From Candidatus Dactylopiibacterium carminicum (GTDB taxonomy: Bacteria; Pseudomonadota; Gammaproteobacteria; Burkholderiales; Rhodocyclaceae): a stretch of DNA of 64,000 nt. How positions within the stretch are numbered: position 1 is the stretch's first letter; the number at the start of each line of letters is the position of its first letter. The position numbers and the translations under genes are program-made. Shown piece after piece: positions 36,430 through 44,296 of the stretch. The stretch spans positions 1 through 64,000 of the forward strand of contig NZ_MDUX01000006.1 of NCBI RefSeq assembly GCF_014736495.1, written 5' to 3'. The notes below the pieces were generated by a model that searched no databases, was not told the DNA's origin, and saw only the letters and a program-made list of their open reading frames with translations.

Positions 36430-36462
36430 AAAAAGACAGGGCGCCAGCTTAGCGCCCTGTCC
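36430..36462 (-). terminator. Strong terminator after trpD, immediately before gabD
   Basis: Minus strand: GACAGGGCGC, 7-nt loop, GCGCCCTGTC, TTTTTC. Perfect 10-bp stem with T run. A second perfect hairpin without a T run (GATACGGGC/GCCCGTATC, 36504-36524) overlaps the trpD stop codon. Confidence 0.9.
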
Positions 36463-36522
36463 TGAGGATGAGGAGAGGAATGCCCGGGGAGCGCATGCCC
36501 TCAGATACGGGCCTGGCCCGTA

Positions 36523-37548
36523 TCAGTTCGACAGACTGCGCGAATACTCCACGAACTCATCCAGCTTGCGACGGGCAGCACCACTGCCGATGGCATCGAG
36601 TGCCTTTTTCACGCCGTCGGCCAGACTGGCTGCCTGGCCAGAAACGTAGATGCTGGCACCGGCGTTGAAAGCCACGATATCGCGCGCGGCAGGTAGCCTG
36701 CCTTCCAGCGCGCCAAGCAGGATCTCGCGGGATTCATCCACCGAGCCTGCACGCAGCTTCGAGGCGGCATGCAACGGCAGGCCGACATCTTCGGGCGAAA
36801 TGCGGTACTCGTGCACTTCGCCATCGCGCAGTTCGCCGATCAGTGTGGGCGCCGAAATCGAGATTTCGTCCAGACCTTTCATGCCATAAACGATCATCGC
36901 GTTACGTGCTCCCAGGCGCTGCAACACGCGCACCTGGATGCCGACCAGATCCTGATGGAACACGCCCATCACCTGGTTCGCGGCCCCCGCCGGGTTGGTG
37001 AGCGGGCCGAGGATGTTGAACAGGGTACGCACGCCCAGCTCACGGCGTACAGGGGCTGCATGCTTCATGGCGGCGTGGTGGTTGGGTGCGAACATGAAGC
37101 CCAGGCCCAGGGTATCGATACACTGGCCGATCTGCTCGGGCGTGAGCGACAGGTTCACACCCAGCGCTTCCAGCGCATCAGCAGCGCCGGAGCGCGAAGA
37201 CACGGCACGCCCGCCATGCTTGGCCACGCGCGCACCAGCAGCGGCAGCCACGAACATCGAGGCTGTGGAGATGTTGAAGGTATTCGCGCCATCACCACCG
37301 GTACCCACGATATCGACCAGGCTCGCGCTGTCCTTCACCGGCACCTTGGTAGCCAGCTCGCGCATCACGGTGGCAGCGGCGGCGATCTCGCCGACGGTTT
37401 CCTTCTTCACGCGCAACCCGATGGTAATGGCGCTGATCAGCACCGGTGATACCTGCCCGGACATGATCTGACGCATCAGATCCACCATCTCGTCATGAAA
37501 GATCTCACAATGCTCGATCACGCGTTGCAAGGCTTCTTGCGGGGTCAT
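36523..37548 (-). CDS. trpD: Anthranilate phosphoribosyltransferase
   Basis: 341 residues. The PRPP-binding glycine loop is [17 protein letters not shown], followed by [46 protein letters not shown] and [12 protein letters not shown]. It transfers phosphoribose to anthranilate, the second tryptophan step. The usual downstream trpC is absent: a terminator and gabD follow. A proton antiporter gene lies between it and trpG, 40 bp upstream. Confidence 0.96.
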   Translation of the reverse strand: MTPQEALQRVIEHCEIFHDEMVDLMRQIMSGQVSPVLISAITIGLRVKKETVGEIAAAATVMRELATKVPVKDSASLVDIVGTGGDGANTFNISTASMFVAAAAGARVAKHGGRAVSSRSGAADALEALGVNLSLTPEQIGQCIDTLGLGFMFAPNHHAAMKHAAPVRRELGVRTLFNILGPLTNPAGAANQVMGVFHQDLVGIQVRVLQRLGARNAMIVYGMKGLDEISISAPTLIGELRDGEVHEYRISPEDVGLPLHAASKLRAGSVDESREILLGALEGRLPAARDIVAFNAGASIYVSGQAASLADGVKKALDAIGSGAARRKLDEFVEYSRSLSN

Positions 37549-37588
37549 AACTCACTCTCCATGAAAAACGGAGTCGCAGGGCGGCTCA

Positions 37589-38806
37589 TCACTCTTTGGT
37601 AACGGAAGATGGTTGCGCGGAGGCTTCATCCGCAGCAAGCAGGCTGCGGCTCTGCAGACTGCCATAGGTCAGAAGCAGGGCTCCCATCAGGATTACCAAC
37701 ATCAGGCTGGCCACCGGGAACGCCTCCAGGCGCTGAGATTCGGGAATGCTCATGAACAACAGCACGGTGATCAGGCCACGCGGCGCAAACCACAACAGGG
37801 GCTGCGCCCGCTCGCGCGCAACGCCACGCAGCAAAGCCCATCGCGGCAGCAAGCTGCATCCCATCAACAGTACGGCCATAACCCAGGCTGGCGCAGACAG
37901 CAGCTCGCCGGCACTCACACCGAAACCCAGCAACACGAAGAAGAAGCTGCGCACCACGAAGGTGAACTCCACGGTGAGATGTTTGAAACTTTCCAGATCC
38001 TGTTCGAACTGCGCACGCTCGGCCAGACGCCCACGGGAGAATCGCGCGATCAGGTGGCTGTTGTTGAGCAGCAGCCCCACCAGAACCACCATCACCAGCG
38101 GCGCCAGATGCAGGATCTTGCCCAGCGAATACAGCAAGGTGATGCCGAAGATCATCGGCAACACGCGCACATGGTGTTCGATGCGTTGGATCAGCCAGAA
38201 AATCGAGAGGCCCATGACCAGCCCGACAAATACCGACAACAGCAGCTCGCCGCCCAGCGAAAAGACGAAATCCAGCGGCCCGGAATATTCACGCAGCAAT
38301 GCGTAGAAAAGCACCACGCCAACAATGTCCGAGATTGAACTCTCATAGATCACGAATTCGCGCAGACGCTCGGAAAGCGCTACGGCCGCCGGAATCACCA
38401 CGGCAGAACTGATCACCGCGAATGGCAACGCATGTACCACCGCAAGCTGCCAGCTGGCGCCCAGCCACAACACCAGCACGCCAGCAAACAATGCGCCGGT
38501 CAGCACGACGCCCAGGGTTGCGCAGCCTGCTGCACGCAGAATCATTGGTACGCGCTCGCGCGTGAGGCGCAGATCCAGTGTGCCTTCGAGCACGATCAGG
38601 ATCAGACCGAAGGTCCCCAGCACCGGTAACAGACCCGCAGGCAGCGCCAATTGCCAGCCGACTGCATCAGCCACCGCACGCAGAACCAGACCTGTGAAGA
38701 TCAGCGAGACCACGGCCGGAACCCGTGTGAAGCGGCCGAAGAAGTCGAACAGATAGGCCACGAGCACGATCAGGCTCAGCACCACCATCGTCCAGGCTTG
38801 ATCCAT
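37589..38806 (-). CDS. Monovalent cation/proton antiporter (CPA family)
   Basis: 405 residues and about twelve hydrophobic segments of the Na+/H+ exchanger fold. GTFGLILIVLEGTLDL, FAVISSAVVIPAAVALS and ESSISDIVGVVLFYALL carry the membrane Glu/Asp residues expected for ion exchange, and WFAPRGLITVLLFMS lies near the C terminus. There is no TrkA-N domain. It is inserted in the trp run between trpG and trpD on the same strand, with a good AGGAGG before its ATG. The ion (Na+, K+ or both) is not predictable. Confidence 0.87.
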   Translation of the reverse strand: MDQAWTMVVLSLIVLVAYLFDFFGRFTRVPAVVSLIFTGLVLRAVADAVGWQLALPAGLLPVLGTFGLILIVLEGTLDLRLTRERVPMILRAAGCATLGVVLTGALFAGVLVLWLGASWQLAVVHALPFAVISSAVVIPAAVALSERLREFVIYESSISDIVGVVLFYALLREYSGPLDFVFSLGGELLLSVFVGLVMGLSIFWLIQRIEHHVRVLPMIFGITLLYSLGKILHLAPLVMVVLVGLLLNNSHLIARFSRGRLAERAQFEQDLESFKHLTVEFTFVVRSFFFVLLGFGVSAGELLSAPAWVMAVLLMGCSLLPRWALLRGVARERAQPLLWFAPRGLITVLLFMSIPESQRLEAFPVASLMLVILMGALLLTYGSLQSRSLLAADEASAQPSSVTKE

Positions 38807-38827
38807 TCCGTCCTCCTGTCATGCAAA

Positions 38828-38845
38828 GGGCCGCTTGCGCGGCCC
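38828..38845 (-). other. GC-rich tetraloop hairpin between trpG and the antiporter gene
   Basis: Minus strand GGGCCGC, GCAA loop, GCGGCCC followed by TTTGC. The T run is too short for a strong terminator. It may give partial termination or protect the trpG mRNA end. Confidence 0.5.
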
Positions 38846-38852
38846 CGGCAAT

Positions 38853-39416
38853 TCAACGCTCAAGGAAATTCTGCAGCAGGCGATGACCATGCTCGGTACA
38901 GATCGATTCGGGGTGGAACTGCACTCCCTCGATCGGCAGCGTCTTGTGCTGCACCCCCATGATTTCACCGTCCTCGGTCCAGGCGGTGATTTCCAGACTG
39001 TCCGGACAACTTTCACGCTCGATGGCCAGCGAGTGGTAGCGCGTGGCGATGAAAGGATTCGGCAAGCCCTGAAACACCCCTTTGTCGGCATGCAGGATGG
39101 GAGAGGTCTTGCCGTGCATCAGTTGCCTGGCATGCACGATCTTGCCGCCGAAGGCCGCGCCAATGCTCTGGTGCCCGAGGCAGACGCCGAGGATGGGCAA
39201 TTTGCCGGCGAAATGGCGGATGGTTTGCACCGAGATGCCGGCCTCGGCTGGCGAGCAGGGTCCGGGGGAAATCACGATGCGCTCGGGCGCCAGCGCTTCG
39301 ATCTCGGAAACAGTGATGGCGTCGTTGCGATACACGCGCACGTCGGCGCCAAGCTCCCCGAAATACTGCACCAGGTTGTAGGTGAAACTGTCATAGTTGT
39401 CAATCATCAGCAGCAT
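38853..39416 (-). CDS. trpG: Anthranilate synthase glutamine amidotransferase subunit
   Basis: 187-residue class I glutamine amidotransferase: [30 protein letters not shown], the catalytic Cys in [10 protein letters not shown] and the His/Glu pair in [14 protein letters not shown]. It supplies ammonia to TrpE for anthranilate, or to PabB for folate. Its first codons are the integration site of the neighbouring element (core repeat 39403-39416). Upstream of the ATG is now element DNA. The old ribosome-binding site (GGAG, 6 nt before ATG) has been left at the far end, and only a weak, distant AAGAAG is present here. The protein itself is intact. Confidence 0.94.
   Translation of the reverse strand: MLLMIDNYDSFTYNLVQYFGELGADVRVYRNDAITVSEIEALAPERIVISPGPCSPAEAGISVQTIRHFAGKLPILGVCLGHQSIGAAFGGKIVHARQLMHGKTSPILHADKGVFQGLPNPFIATRYHSLAIERESCPDSLEITAWTEDGEIMGVQHKTLPIEGVQFHPESICTEHGHRLLQNFLER
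39403..39416 (-). other. Attachment site attL (trpG codons 1-5)
   Basis: ATCATCAGCAGCAT, identical to 46021-46034. On the minus strand it encodes MLLM plus the start of Ile of trpG. Imperfect similarity continues for about seven bases further into trpG. Confidence 0.88.
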
Positions 39417-39468
39417 AAGCGTCGTATCTTCTTGATTTGCAAGGCCTTCGTTCCTGCTTATTGGGCTT

Positions 39469-39497
39469 GATACCCGCTAGGATACCCGCAAATTTTT
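39469..39497. promoter_or_regulatory. Left-end integrase arm-type repeats
   Basis: Two direct copies of GATACCCGC (39469-39477 and 39481-39489), the second followed by AAATTTTT. The same repeats in the same orientation occur just inside the other end of the element next to the integrase gene. They lie in the 178-bp gap between the XRE gene and trpG, which otherwise shows no certain promoter. Confidence 0.65.
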
Positions 39498-39594
39498 TGA
39501 TGCCCTGCGCCGACGGTCGGGAACTGCCCGGACGAAAAGCCCATTTTCTCACGTATCGGCGTTCGTATAAACCGCTGAAAGCAGACCCGGCCAC

Positions 39595-39861
39595 CTACTT
39601 CTTCTTCTGCTTCGCCTGTTTTCGATACTCGGCTTCAACTTCCTGCACCAGTTCAGCAGCAGAAACGCCCAGCGCCAGACCAAGCCCGACGAGCGTTGTA
39701 ATTGTGGGTTGCCGGATGCCGCGCTCAATTCGCGATACGAACGTTCTATCTACGCCCGCCCGGAAGGCAAGTTCTTCCTGCGATACGTTCATATCGGTAC
39801 GATAACGTCGTAACACTTCGCCAAAAATAGGGCCAAGATTGGGTATTTGCGAATTTGCCAT
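39595..39861 (-). CDS. XRE-family transcriptional regulator
   Basis: 88 residues: a helix-turn-helix domain (LRRYRTDMNVSQEELAFRAGVDRTFVSRIERGIRQPTITTLVGLGLALG) with a Lys-rich tail. It is the size of a compact cI/Cro-like repressor. It is divergent from the zinc-ribbon gene, and two palindromes lie in and beside its start codon, so autoregulation is likely. It is now the first gene upstream of trpG on the same strand, with no obvious terminator between. Confidence 0.88.
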   Translation of the reverse strand: MANSQIPNLGPIFGEVLRRYRTDMNVSQEELAFRAGVDRTFVSRIERGIRQPTITTLVGLGLALGVSAAELVQEVEAEYRKQAKQKKK

Positions 39862-39907
39862 GCGGCAAATTTCGTCTTATTGTAGCCTATGGGCCACGGC
39901 CCATAGG
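39852..39907. promoter_or_regulatory. Two palindromic operator candidates between the XRE and zinc-ribbon genes
   Basis: AATTTGCC-ATGC-GGCAAATT (39852-39871) overlaps the XRE start codon. CCTATGGGCC-AC-GGCCCATAGG (39886-39907) is a perfect 10-bp-arm palindrome in the divergent gap. Both are well placed to bind a dimeric repressor and to control both directions. Confidence 0.7.
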
Positions 39908-39943
39908 CACACACCTACTTATTCGAACGACATGGAGGATTCG

Positions 39944-40522
39944 ATGGCGCTACTAAAATGCACTGAATGCGGCGGCAACGTCAGTTCTACAGCAAAAAAT
40001 TGCCCACACTGCGGCGCTGAACCGCCCAAAGCATCGGCGGTTTCGTCGGCGAAGCCTGCGACGCCACAAAAGAAGAAACGCCGTATCTGGCCTTGGATAC
40101 TCGGGTCTTTCATCGTGTTCGTAATCTTCGCCGGAAACCGCGACCTTACGCCCGCAGAACAGGCGGCAAAGGAACAACGCAAAGCCGAACGAGCCGCAGA
40201 AAAGGCAAAGGAAGACCAAGCAGACACAGCCAAGAAAGCGGCGCGCGACAACGAGGTTAAAGAAATGGTATGGGTCGAAAAAGGAAAGGACGCCGTAAAG
40301 GCAAGACTTAAAGACCCTGATTCGGCGCAGTTCAAGGACGTGTATTTCTTTCGCGGAAAAGACAACATCCCCATGACATGCGGCCAAGTTAATTCGAAGA
40401 ATTCCTTCGGTGGATTTAGCGGCTTTCAACACTTTGTTTCCGGCGGATCATCCGAACTGACGTTTCTTGAAACCGAAGTTAAAGATTTTTACAAGGCTTG
40501 GAATCGCTACTGCACGAAGTAA
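39944..40522 (+). CDS. Zinc-ribbon membrane protein, element cargo
   Basis: 192 residues. An N-terminal zinc ribbon (CTECGGNVSSTAKNCPHCG, two CxxC pairs) is followed by a basic stretch and one transmembrane helix (IWPWILGSFIVFVIFAG). Next come a charged Ala/Lys/Glu coiled-coil (about 75-120) and a C-terminal domain with VKARLKDPDSAQFKDVYF, CGQVNSKNSFGGFSGFQHFV and a final Cys. The C-terminal part resembles small domains often found in phage and island proteins, of unknown role. ATG 39944 has GGAGG at ideal spacing. It is the only plus-strand gene of the element and is divergent from the repressor, so it may be induced with excision. Confidence 0.75.
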   Translation: MALLKCTECGGNVSSTAKNCPHCGAEPPKASAVSSAKPATPQKKKRRIWPWILGSFIVFVIFAGNRDLTPAEQAAKEQRKAERAAEKAKEDQADTAKKAARDNEVKEMVWVEKGKDAVKARLKDPDSAQFKDVYFFRGKDNIPMTCGQVNSKNSFGGFSGFQHFVSGGSSELTFLETEVKDFYKAWNRYCTK

Positions 40523-40547
40523 AAAAAACCCGGCACGAAGGCCGGGC
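40521..40547 (-). terminator. Terminator of the element's minus-strand operon
   Basis: Minus strand: GCCCGGC, 6-nt loop, GCCGGGTTTTTTTT. It ends the int-to-40579 run and abuts the stop codon of the convergent zinc-ribbon gene. Confidence 0.85.
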
Positions 40548-40578
40548 AAAAGTCCCTACGATGGCACTCGTAGTTCGG

Positions 40579-41262
40579 TCAGACCTCGACGCGAAGCTTT
40601 GCCTTCGCCGCCAAAGCCGGGTTATAAAAGCTTGTCCGCACGCTGTTGATAGCCTTGTCGTACTTCGCCGGAAGATCACGAAGGGCTAGGCTATCAACTA
40701 CTTTCTTGTACGCATCAGGCAAGTGCTGTTCGAGAACTTCGACCTTCAACTTCTGATGGTTCGCCGGGTTTATGTCCAACAGGAACGAAGGCGAATGCCA
40801 TACGACGCCCGCAACGTTCTTATCCTTCATGGCTTCGCGAATCTTCATCATGCCTTCCGGCTTTCCGGCCTGTTCGCGAAGGTATTGCCGGATTTCGCCG
40901 TCAAGCGTTCCACGGTCAGACTTCGGCGCAAAAGTAAGTTCGGATTGTGTAACCGCGCTGTTCCAAAGTTCATTCGCGCGGCTTTCGATTGACGCTTTCG
41001 ACTTTTCCAGCGCCTGAACGGTGCGTTCGGCCAGAACTGCGGCGGCTTCGTGCTTTTGAACTTCGGTGCGGGTCGGGTCGTTCTTCAACGCAGCAACCTT
41101 CGCCACATTCTGACGAAGTGCGATGCCTGCGTTTGCAATATCCGGCCCTGCGCCCGACTCGAATTGTTCAGGGTCGCCCAAAAATGCGGCACTGCCGGTA
41201 TTCGTGGAAGCAAGTTCCATGAAGCTTTCAGCCTGCGGGCTTTCAACGAGACATGTATTCAT
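40579..41262 (-). CDS. Hypothetical element protein, 227 aa
   Basis: I do not recognise it. It is soluble, with a long helical, Ala/Glu-rich middle (IALRQNVAKVAALKNDP to RTVQALEKSKASIESRANELW, about residues 45-105) that should form a coiled coil. A C-terminal half follows with VVWHSPSFLLDINPANHQKLKVEVLEQHLPDAYKKV. There are no cysteine clusters, no Walker motifs and no signal peptide. It is the last gene of the minus-strand operon, just before the terminator. This is the position where phage satellites often carry accessory cargo. Confidence 0.7.
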   Translation of the reverse strand: MNTCLVESPQAESFMELASTNTGSAAFLGDPEQFESGAGPDIANAGIALRQNVAKVAALKNDPTRTEVQKHEAAAVLAERTVQALEKSKASIESRANELWNSAVTQSELTFAPKSDRGTLDGEIRQYLREQAGKPEGMMKIREAMKDKNVAGVVWHSPSFLLDINPANHQKLKVEVLEQHLPDAYKKVVDSLALRDLPAKYDKAINSVRTSFYNPALAAKAKLRVEV

Positions 41263-41276
41263 GTTATTTCCTTGGG

Positions 41277-41789
41277 TTAGCGTTTAAAAATCGCTTTCAG
41301 ACCGCCCGGCGTTTCGTTGGCTTCTTCGTCAAGAAACTTGCCTGTTTCACGGTTAAAAATACGTTTGTCATTAAGCTCTATAAATCGCCCCCTCTTGGTT
41401 CCGGCCAGTAACGGCGCGGCTTCATTGATTGCTTCGCGTTTGGTGCCCACACTTACCGGGGCCGCTTTAGCTGGCTCGTTGGTTCTGCTTCGTGCCAGTG
41501 CGACAAGTTCGTTTTGATGCTTCAAAAGAGCCGTTTCCCATGCCTCAAAGCTGCAATATCGCGGGCAAAGCATTACCCGCCTGTTAAGAATGCCCGCGTA
41601 ACGCGCCAGAAAGGCCGCAGGCGCGTTTTCTGCCCTTGGGGTAGGGGTAGATAGCCAAGCGGCAACTTCGGGGTCTATAGCCACGCCTGTCGCGTCAATC
41701 TCATATTCCAGCGCAAGGCGATTCACGCGGCGTTTGCTTTGCCGCTTTTCAAGTCGTTTCAACTTCGATTTCAAACCAACGCGGGCCAT
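41277..41789 (-). CDS. Hypothetical element protein, 170 aa
   Basis: Not recognised. It has a very basic N terminus (MARVGLKSKLKRLEKRQSKRR), a middle segment with LCPRYCSFEAWETALLKHQNEL and a C-terminal ELNDKRIFNRETGKFLDEE. It could bind nucleic acid. A TTG at 41810 would add seven residues and overlap the upstream gene. I prefer ATG 41789, which starts one base after that gene's stop. Confidence 0.65.
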   Translation of the reverse strand: MARVGLKSKLKRLEKRQSKRRVNRLALEYEIDATGVAIDPEVAAWLSTPTPRAENAPAAFLARYAGILNRRVMLCPRYCSFEAWETALLKHQNELVALARSRTNEPAKAAPVSVGTKREAINEAAPLLAGTKRGRFIELNDKRIFNRETGKFLDEEANETPGGLKAIFKR

Positions 41790-41790
41790 T

Positions 41791-42102
41791 TCAATAATTC
41801 CGTTCTTCAAGTGCGATCAAACGTTCTTCAATCTCGCTATCCATTCGAATTTTCGATAGCGTCGAAAGAACGTAGGTCAATTTCGTTCCGACATTCGGGT
41901 CAAGTTCGCCCGATTTCATGGCCCGATACACCCGCGCCAATTCCGCCGCAATATCGTTCGCACTGACAAGCTTTGCCCTTGCGTAACGCTTCTTCGGCAC
42001 TAGCTCGCCGCTTGTGGCACTGGCAACCCCCATACCCTCTTGGGATTCTTCAACGCTGGTGCCGGTTTGCTGCGACCAAGGTTGCAAAACTTGCTGGCTC
42101 AT
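41791..42102 (-). CDS. Hypothetical element protein, 103 aa
   Basis: A Gln/Ser/Thr-rich, probably disordered N terminus (about 1-35) is followed by a helical region: LVSANDIAAELARVYRAMKSGELD, TKLTYVLSTLSKIRMDSEIEERL. Proteins of this look occur in temperate phages and islands as small adaptors; no function is known to me. It sits between two other unknown ORFs of the same operon. Confidence 0.65.
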   Translation of the reverse strand: MSQQVLQPWSQQTGTSVEESQEGMGVASATSGELVPKKRYARAKLVSANDIAAELARVYRAMKSGELDPNVGTKLTYVLSTLSKIRMDSEIEERLIALEERNY

Positions 42103-42122
42103 GATGCTGTTTCCTTCAAAAA

Positions 42123-42392
42123 TTACTTGCGTTGCGCGGCAATGGCGGCGTCAATCTGGCAAACGATGCCGCGTTGCCGTTCGCGTATCTTGTATTCGCT
42201 TTTTACTTCGTCATAATTTGCGGCATGTACGAATAAAGTTGTAAGCGCCTGCATCAATGTTCCGTCAATTACGCCTTTTTGCTTTGTTACGCGCTCTGTT
42301 AGATTCATCGCTTCCATTGCCAGCAATTCAGCGACGCAACTTTGTTCTTTGATTAAGTTGTGTATGTCTTCGAAGTGTTCGTACATAGCCAT
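42123..42392 (-). CDS. Hypothetical element protein, 89 aa
   Basis: Small acidic, all-helical protein (MAMYEHFEDIHNLIKEQSC...QALTTLFVHAANYDEVKSEYKI). No recognisable domain. It follows the RepA-like gene after a 180-bp gap that holds iteron-like repeats. Confidence 0.6.
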   Translation of the reverse strand: MAMYEHFEDIHNLIKEQSCVAELLAMEAMNLTERVTKQKGVIDGTLMQALTTLFVHAANYDEVKSEYKIRERQRGIVCQIDAAIAAQRK

Positions 42393-42520
42393 TTCATTTC
42401 TTTAAAAAGTTCGTTATCTGTTGCCCACATAGGGCGGCTTGCCTGCCGCGTCCGGCTGTTTCAATCAACAAAAACAATTCGTCTTGAAACCGCAACACCC
42501 TGCTAAAGCAGGGGGTGTGT

Positions 42521-42577
42521 TTCGGTGTTTCAGGCGGTACTGTTCCGGTACTGTTCCGCCGCGATTTCGGTGTTTCA
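42521..42577. repeat. Nested direct repeats (iteron-like) behind the repA gene
   Basis: TTCGGTGTTTCA occurs at 42521-42532 and 42566-42577. Between them are two copies of TACTGTTCCG at 42538-42547 and 42549-42558, one base apart. An imperfect ACACCCTGC/GCAGGGGGTGT hairpin lies beside them (42494-42518). The symmetric A-B-B-A arrangement next to a replication-type ATPase suggests an origin or replication-initiator binding site. Confidence 0.6.
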
Positions 42578-43222
42578 AGACACAAGCTTTTTCACGTTGT
42601 CGGGCAGGTTCCGGCCTATTGCCTCAATGTTGATAACCGCGTGTTGTTTGCTGCCGCGCTTGACCTGCATACTGTCTCGATTAAATTTCAAGAAGCCTTC
42701 GCTATCCAGCGCCTTCAAATTCCGATTGAATATCGTTCTTAGCGTGTCCGGCGATGCGCTTTGGTTGATTCGGCTGTACTTTTCTTGAAACTTCTTCTTT
42801 AGATTCGTTTGATCGACGATGGCTATTCCGAAATGCTCTACGCTTCGGTTTTCGGCTGCGCATTCTTCGAAGGTCTGCATCATCAAAGCCTTGTTTTCTG
42901 AAAGTTCGACCGGCTTAAAGGCGCTGCGGGCGGCTGCGTTTGATGATTCTTCGGGCACTACGACGCAAGACGTAAGCGCCTTGCCGTCTTTGTCGATGCC
43001 GATTTCAACGACATTCAAACGGAAATAATGCGTATCGCCGTCGCGCCCATCTTTCGCCTTATCGACCTTCCAGCTACGCGCATCTCCTTTGCGGCTAACA
43101 AGGATTGCGGCGTCAAGCGCGGCGAACAGGCTTGAATGCCCGCGAAGCCCCTTTGCTGAATCTTTGCCAGTGTGGGCAACAAGAACGACTAACCCGCCAA
43201 TCAAGCGTTGAAGCGCCTTCAA
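42575..43222 (-). pseudogene. RepA-like ATPase, C-terminal part (frameshifted)
   Basis: 215 codons in a frame offset by one from the upstream half. They carry the rest of the RecA-like core (LQRLIGGLVVLVAHTGKDSAKGLRGHSSLFAALDAAI) and a C-terminal helix-turn-helix-like region (SASPDTLRTIFNRNLKALDSEGFLKF). In intact relatives these motifs follow Walker B within one protein. Only a TTG is available as a start for this piece. Confidence 0.85.
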
Positions 43223-43979
43223 TCATTGCGCCCATATCTTTCGATGAATTTTCGTCCATGCCCGGCGCTGCCCTGTTTAACGTATCGATGAATACGACGC
43301 TGCCGGACGGGCAAACGGCGGCAAGGTCGGTCACGTCCTGCGGGTCAGTAATTCGAAAGGGCTGCGGCAAGAAACGCACGTTATCGGGCATAGCGCGTCC
43401 GTGGTGACGCTGCCACGCAATCACGCGCCCCCGAATACCGCCTTCGCCTTCAAAAACGACATAACCGACAGGGGCAGGCTTGGTGTTGTGGCCGAAGAAT
43501 GGCAAGCCTTCGGCAATAGCTGCGGCCATGTCCAAGCCTAGAAACGACTTGCCAGATGCCGACGCACCATAGAGCGCGGCTAGACCTACGATTGGCAATA
43601 CGCCCTTGATTCGACTGTTCGGCGCGGTCATTGCTTCCAGCATTGCGGCGGAAAGCGGGCTAAAGCGCGGTCTTTGATTTTTTGCAGCGTTGTACTGTTC
43701 TAGCAGTTCTTCGAATGCGTCGGATTCGGCCTTTTCTTTGCTCCAAATCCATTTCGCCCGATGCGAACGAATACCGTACTTCTTTGCGAATTCAAGAAAA
43801 ACCGGCTCAAAATCAGCGCCGTTAGTTTTCAACGCTTGCGCAACAGCGCGTATGTCTTCGTCTTTTTGCTTCGGTCGTACAGGGATAAACGCCAGTATTT
43901 CGCGCCAATCATTTCGACGTTCTTCTAGCGATTTCGGGCCAAATCCGAAGTCTTTCGCTGGAATGCTGGCTTCTGCCAT
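43113..43979 (-). pseudogene. RepA-like (AAA_25) ATPase, N-terminal part (frameshifted)
   Basis: 288 codons. An N-terminal DNA-binding-like region (about 1-100) is followed by Walker A GASASGKSFLGLDMAAAIAEG, GYVVFEGEGGIRGR and Walker B VVFIDTLNRAAPGMDENSSKDMGAMIE. After that the frame runs into unrelated residues (GASTLDWRVSRSCCPHW). The break lies near 43210-43222, where a one-base deletion or two-base insertion would rejoin the halves. The family comprises plasmid RepA and phage-island helicases. Loss probably disables autonomous replication of the element. Confidence 0.85.
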
Positions 43980-43990
43980 TACTTCGCCCC

Positions 43991-44209
43991 TTATGCCGAT
44001 GCAATCAGGGAACGAATGTCTTCAACACGCCATGCGGTAACGCGCGGGCCGAGCTTGACAGGCTGCGGAAAGTGACCTTCCTTGACGCCTTGCCACCATG
44101 TTGATTTTTTGACCGGGATAATCGGCGGAATGCCCTTGTCAGGGCTGCCTATGATTTGCGACAGCCTAAGAAAGCCCGCTTCAGGAAGTTGATTCATTTT
44201 TGCGTCCAT
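43991..44209 (-). CDS. AlpA-family regulator/excisionase-like protein
   Basis: 72-residue MerR-like winged helix of the AlpA type: GFLRLSQIIGSPDKGIPPIIPVKKSTWWQGVKEGHFPQPVKLGPRVTAWRVEDI, with the typical WRVEDIR end. AlpA activates integrase or excision functions in P4-like elements. It lies 11 bp before the RepA-like gene on the same strand. Confidence 0.88.
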   Translation of the reverse strand: MDAKMNQLPEAGFLRLSQIIGSPDKGIPPIIPVKKSTWWQGVKEGHFPQPVKLGPRVTAWRVEDIRSLIASA

Positions 44210-44296
44210 CCTTATCCGTTAGGGAATGGGCGCATTTTTTACCGTCTGATTTATACGAATAAGGGTAAGTCGAAAAGTGAACTTAACCCTACTGAT

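Noticed and set aside
39403-39416. tRNA gene as the integration target
   Set aside because: Neither end of the element resembles a tRNA. The core is the trpG start. I also found no tRNA or rRNA genes or CRISPR repeats elsewhere in the window by eye.
42394-42585. 63-codon frame over the iteron-like repeats
   Set aside because: It overlaps the end of the RepA gene, its composition reflects the repeats, and it has no start signal.
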